From an uncultured Clostridia bacterium (lineage in GTDB: Bacteria > Bacillota_A > Clostridia > Oscillospirales > Oscillospiraceae), in NCBI GenBank assembly GCA_947307505.1, contig CAMZJG010000007.1, forward strand, positions 1-15,637: DNA of 15,637 nucleotides. Reading direction: 5' to 3'. The notes beneath the pieces were generated by a model. That model was not told the origin of the DNA. It ran no database searches and saw only the letters and a program-made list of their open reading frames with translations. Positions 13,118 through 15,637 of this stretch are shown here, piece after piece (the first letter of the stretch is position 1; each line of letters starts with the position of its first letter). The translations under genes and the position numbers were made by a program.

Positions 13118-13834
13118 CTATTTCATCAGTCGACGCAGGGCCTTTTCCCCAGCCTCGGGGAGACAGCTCCGCAGGTGCAGGATGATGGCCTCCCGGGAGT
13201 CCGCCGGTTCCTCGGAATAAGCGGAGGTGACGGCGTCGTAGCCCCACCGGGCTTCCGGGGTGCAGAGTACTGCGATGTGCCAGCCGTAGGGTTGCCCGGC
13301 TTTATTCAGGCGGGAACGGAAATCCCGTATCACCAGATAGGTCATCATCTGCAGAGCGGTGACCGTTCCCTCGAAGCCGTGTTCCCCCTCGCTGCCGAAG
13401 CCGGCCAGACGGCGGACTTCGTTGGAGAACAGCTCCTCCCGGTCCGGGAACAGGTCCATGATCCGCTTCATCTTGGCCTTGGCCTTGCCCTCCTCCCAGA
13501 GGGCGTCGAAGTCGTACCCGTCCCGCCGGGCGTTGGCGAAGCGGGGGAACCAGTCCAGGGAGATGAAACCCGCCCGTCCGCCGAAGAATTTGCCGTAAGC
13601 GACCCTGCCTCGTCGGGCCAGCTGCTCCCGCCAGCTCCAGGGGTCCCTTGCTTCATTATCGGTCCACCAATCCGCCGGATCCGTATGCTCCTCCACGGAG
13701 AAGCCCTTGACTTCGTTTTCGAACAGGGGGAGGAAACCCAGCTCCTCCACCCGTGCCTCCAGTTCCTCCGGGGTCCGGAGCTGACCCGGACCTGTGCGGC
13801 CATGGAGGATCCATTCGCCCTTCTTCTTGCCCAT
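13118..13834 (-). CDS. Unrecognised 238-residue protein (AlkZ-related-like)
   Basis: I do not recognise this protein with certainty. It is soluble, with no signal peptide or membrane segment, and rich in charged and aromatic residues. Conspicuous stretches are WWTDNEARDPWSWREQL at about 56-72, GRVAYGKFFGGRAGFISLDWFP at about 76-97, and YDFDALWEEGKAKAKMKRIMDLF after it. This pattern resembles proteins annotated as AlkZ-related in Clostridia, which share distant likeness with winged-helix DNA glycosylases; this is from memory and uncertain. The start ATG at 13834 is 3 bases after the upstream stop (TGAGTCATG) and has no clear ribosome site, so it probably depends on reinitiation after the larger gene. 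The exoribonuclease gene follows after 10 bases. Confidence 0.75.
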   Translation of the reverse strand: MGKKKGEWILHGRTGPGQLRTPEELEARVEELGFLPLFENEVKGFSVEEHTDPADWWTDNEARDPWSWREQLARRGRVAYGKFFGGRAGFISLDWFPRFANARRDGYDFDALWEEGKAKAKMKRIMDLFPDREELFSNEVRRLAGFGSEGEHGFEGTVTALQMMTYLVIRDFRSRLNKAGQPYGWHIAVLCTPEARWGYDAVTSAYSEEPADSREAIILHLRSCLPEAGEKALRRLMK

Positions 13835-13837
13835 GAC

Positions 13838-15637
13838 TCAGCCTACGGGAACGAGGGGCGTCGCGCCCATGTATCGGCGGAAATAGAAGGCGGTGTCCTC
13901 CTCTGTGCAGCCGGGAAGCAGCAGCCCCAGACTGCCGGAGTCGCCGATCTGGTACAGGGACAAAATCTGTTCTCCGGGCAGCTGGATCAGGGAAAGGGCA
14001 TAATCGCCGATTCGGTCGGAATCCCGTTCGCCGGAGCCGCCGATCCAGCTGCTCCAGCTTTCGGATCCGGCGGTGAAGCGGACCGCGTCGGGCGCCTGAT
14101 CCTCCCGGGCGTTCAACCGGAAGAACTCGCCCTGCAGACTGTACCAGGTTTCCGTGAGAACGATATCCGCCTTTCCGTCTGCATAGATCTGCAGGCAGGC
14201 CAGAATATCCCGGCCGGTGTCATCCACCAGGAGCCAGGGCTGGCCGGAGAGAACGTTCATCAGCTCCGTTTCGTTCAGGGGGGTGCAGCCTCGGCCTTCG
14301 CCGTCCAGGTCATGTCCCGTGACATATCGCGGCGTGTCCGACTCCATGGCAGAGTTCCAGTTATCCTGCCCGAACCAGTATTCTCCCCAGGAATAGTCCT
14401 TGGTAAGCTCCAGCCGCAGCCGGGGATACCAGGCCAGATTGACCTCCAGAGCGACCGATTCATTCGTATTCATCGTGCCGGTGAACAGAACCTGGTCCGG
14501 GATTTTCGCTCCGATGAGGGCTTCCATGGCTTCCGCGTTCGCCCCGGATAGGGAAGCCCGCTGAAAACTGTACTGCAATCCGTCCTGCAGAGAGGTGACC
14601 ACCGCCCAGACCCAGTTGGGCTCGTCAGAATCCAGATGCTCTGTGGAGATACAGGCGGTGACGCCGGGGACGGCCTCCGCCTCCTCCCGGGTCTCGCAGA
14701 ACCGAATCATGGCCAGCTTCACCGGGGCGATCCCGTCGGCCTTGGAAACGGAGTAAAACAGAAAACCGCCGTCCACCGGGTACAACCGTGCCCGGAAGAC
14801 CTGGTCCTCGTTTTCCGGCAGAGTATAGTATACGGTCAGCCGTCCGCCGTGGAGGTACATGCTCCGGAATCGAACAGGCTCCGCGGCAGCTGGGTCCCGG
14901 TATCCCATGAAATGCTCTTCATCCGGCTCGAACCACCAGAGAAGGGGGTTCTGGGCCTCCCGATAGTCCGTATACGTCTTCTTGTCCGCCAGCTCCGGCA
15001 GATCGGCCTTCCGGATGACCATGAGCTCGCCCTCCGGCTCCTCCCGGTACTGCTTCCGCCAGGCCGCCAATTCCTCCTCCGTGGGTTTCCGGGAGATGCC
15101 TGCACCGCCGGCGCAGACAGCTGCCCAGTCGATCTCCTGGGGATAAGCGTAGCAGGTGCGGAAGAAGCCCCAGTCTGTGGGACCGAAGCTTGCGGCGATC
15201 CGTGCCGTCTCCTCCTCGTCCAGGGGACGGCCGTCCTCCTGAGGGGAGACATGGCTGAACCACATGGTGGTGCCGCCGGCGGTGCCGTCCGGGTTCTCCC
15301 AACTGCAGCTTACTTCCATATCCCATTCGTTCATGGCGGTGATGGTGAAGCGCCGGGACCTGTCTTCGCTTTCTGACCGGAAAAAAAGGGCGCCGCTCTC
15401 GTCCTGCATCAATTGCAGTTGCGGGCAGACTGTCCAGGCGCCGCCGCCGGTCCGTTCATAGAGCCATAAAGCCGGAGTGTCCTCAGAAGTTGCGAGCCAA
15501 ACTTCCACGCCGTTCTCCCAGGCCTCCTCGTAGCTGCCCTCCGCCTCATAAGCGTACAGACACCACAGGTAGGCCAGCTCATCAGGCAGATGGTCGATGA
15601 AAACGGGCTCCGGCGTGGGGTCGGGGGTCGGTTCCGG
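13838..15637 (-). CDS. Large unrecognised, probably exported protein (N terminus outside window)
   Basis: The reading frame is open from the window edge to TGA at 13840-13838, giving 599 residues of a longer protein; a GTG at 15508 is only an internal in-frame codon, not a supported start. The first 11 visible residues are a linker PEPTPDPTPEP, typical of the spacer after a lipoprotein signal or membrane anchor in Gram-positive surface proteins; the anchor itself would lie outside. The rest is acidic and Trp/Tyr-rich with many beta-strand-like segments and no membrane helix. C-terminal segments such as QPWLLVDDTG, LQIYADGKADIVL and SLYQIGDSGSLGLLLPG suggest beta-barrel or lipocalin-like repeats, without a family I can name. 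No catalytic motif was recognised. It is upstream of, and probably cotranscribed with, the 238-residue gene. Confidence 0.85.
   Translation of the reverse strand, partial: PEPTPDPTPEPVFIDHLPDELAYLWCLYAYEAEGSYEEAWENGVEVWLATSEDTPALWLYERTGGGAWTVCPQLQLMQDESGALFFRSESEDRSRRFTITAMNEWDMEVSCSWENPDGTAGGTTMWFSHVSPQEDGRPLDEEETARIAASFGPTDWGFFRTCYAYPQEIDWAAVCAGGAGISRKPTEEELAAWRKQYREEPEGELMVIRKADLPELADKKTYTDYREAQNPLLWWFEPDEEHFMGYRDPAAAEPVRFRSMYLHGGRLTVYYTLPENEDQVFRARLYPVDGGFLFYSVSKADGIAPVKLAMIRFCETREEAEAVPGVTACISTEHLDSDEPNWVWAVVTSLQDGLQYSFQRASLSGANAEAMEALIGAKIPDQVLFTGTMNTNESVALEVNLAWYPRLRLELTKDYSWGEYWFGQDNWNSAMESDTPRYVTGHDLDGEGRGCTPLNETELMNVLSGQPWLLVDDTGRDILACLQIYADGKADIVLTETWYSLQGEFFRLNAREDQAPDAVRFTAGSESWSSWIGGSGERDSDRIGDYALSLIQLPGEQILSLYQIGDSGSLGLLLPGCTEEDTAFYFRRYMGATPLVPVG

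Noticed and set aside
13094..14551. 485-codon plus-strand ORF antisense to the two unknown genes
   Set aside because: The minus-strand frames have tight operon spacing and a ribosome site at yhaM; the plus ORF has no ribosome site and crosses two gene boundaries.
15506..15508. GTG as the start codon of the large minus-strand protein
   Set aside because: The frame stays open to the window edge and encodes a plausible PEPTPDPTPEP linker, so the gene almost certainly begins outside the window.

Overview
The window looks like the chromosome of a Gram-positive, GC-rich member of the Clostridia, probably in or near Oscillospiraceae. This is inferred from strong AGGAGG-type ribosome binding sites, consensus sigma-A promoters, a YhaM-type exoribonuclease, a Thermotoga/Bacillus-style class I-beta DAHP synthase and intrinsic terminators. 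No species is claimed. No rRNA, tRNA, CRISPR array, insertion sequence or phage gene was seen.

Layout. (1) Positions 1-2633, minus strand: a carbohydrate-type ABC importer operon in the order MalK/UgpC-like ATPase, MalF-like permease, MalG-like permease (cut by the window edge). (2) Positions 2634-2975: a 342-base divergent control region. It holds a promoter for the transporter and, 35 bases away, a perfect consensus promoter (TTGACA, 17 bases, TATAAT) facing right. The rightward transcript starts with a leader containing a 28-codon peptide ORF rich in Phe and Tyr, alternative RNA pairings and an intrinsic terminator: a classical ribosome-mediated attenuator, with no T-box. (3) Positions 2976-12098, plus strand: nine tightly overlapping cistrons: DAHP synthase, prephenate dehydrogenase, 3-dehydroquinate synthase, EPSP synthase, chorismate synthase, chorismate mutase/prephenate dehydratase, a shikimate dehydrogenase-shikimate kinase fusion, type II 3-dehydroquinase and a class I aminotransferase. 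(4) A strong hairpin terminator at 12110-12152 between convergent genes. (5) Positions 12160-15637, minus strand: a YhaM-like 3'-5' exoribonuclease, an unrecognised 238-residue protein and the C-terminal 599 residues of a large unrecognised protein that begins, in this window, with a Pro/Thr/Glu/Asp linker.

How the genes work together. The nine cistrons encode every step from erythrose-4-phosphate plus phosphoenolpyruvate to chorismate, then both prephenate branches, then a candidate final transaminase, so one transcript could make Phe and Tyr from central metabolites. No trp gene is present and the leader peptide has no Trp codon, which fits control by Phe and Tyr supply. Every gene-gene junction in the operon overlaps (five ATGA, one GTGA, one of 14 bases and one of 19 bases), which suggests translational coupling along the mRNA. 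The attenuator is the most interesting element; the AroE-AroK fusion and the absence of an ACT domain on TyrA are secondary.
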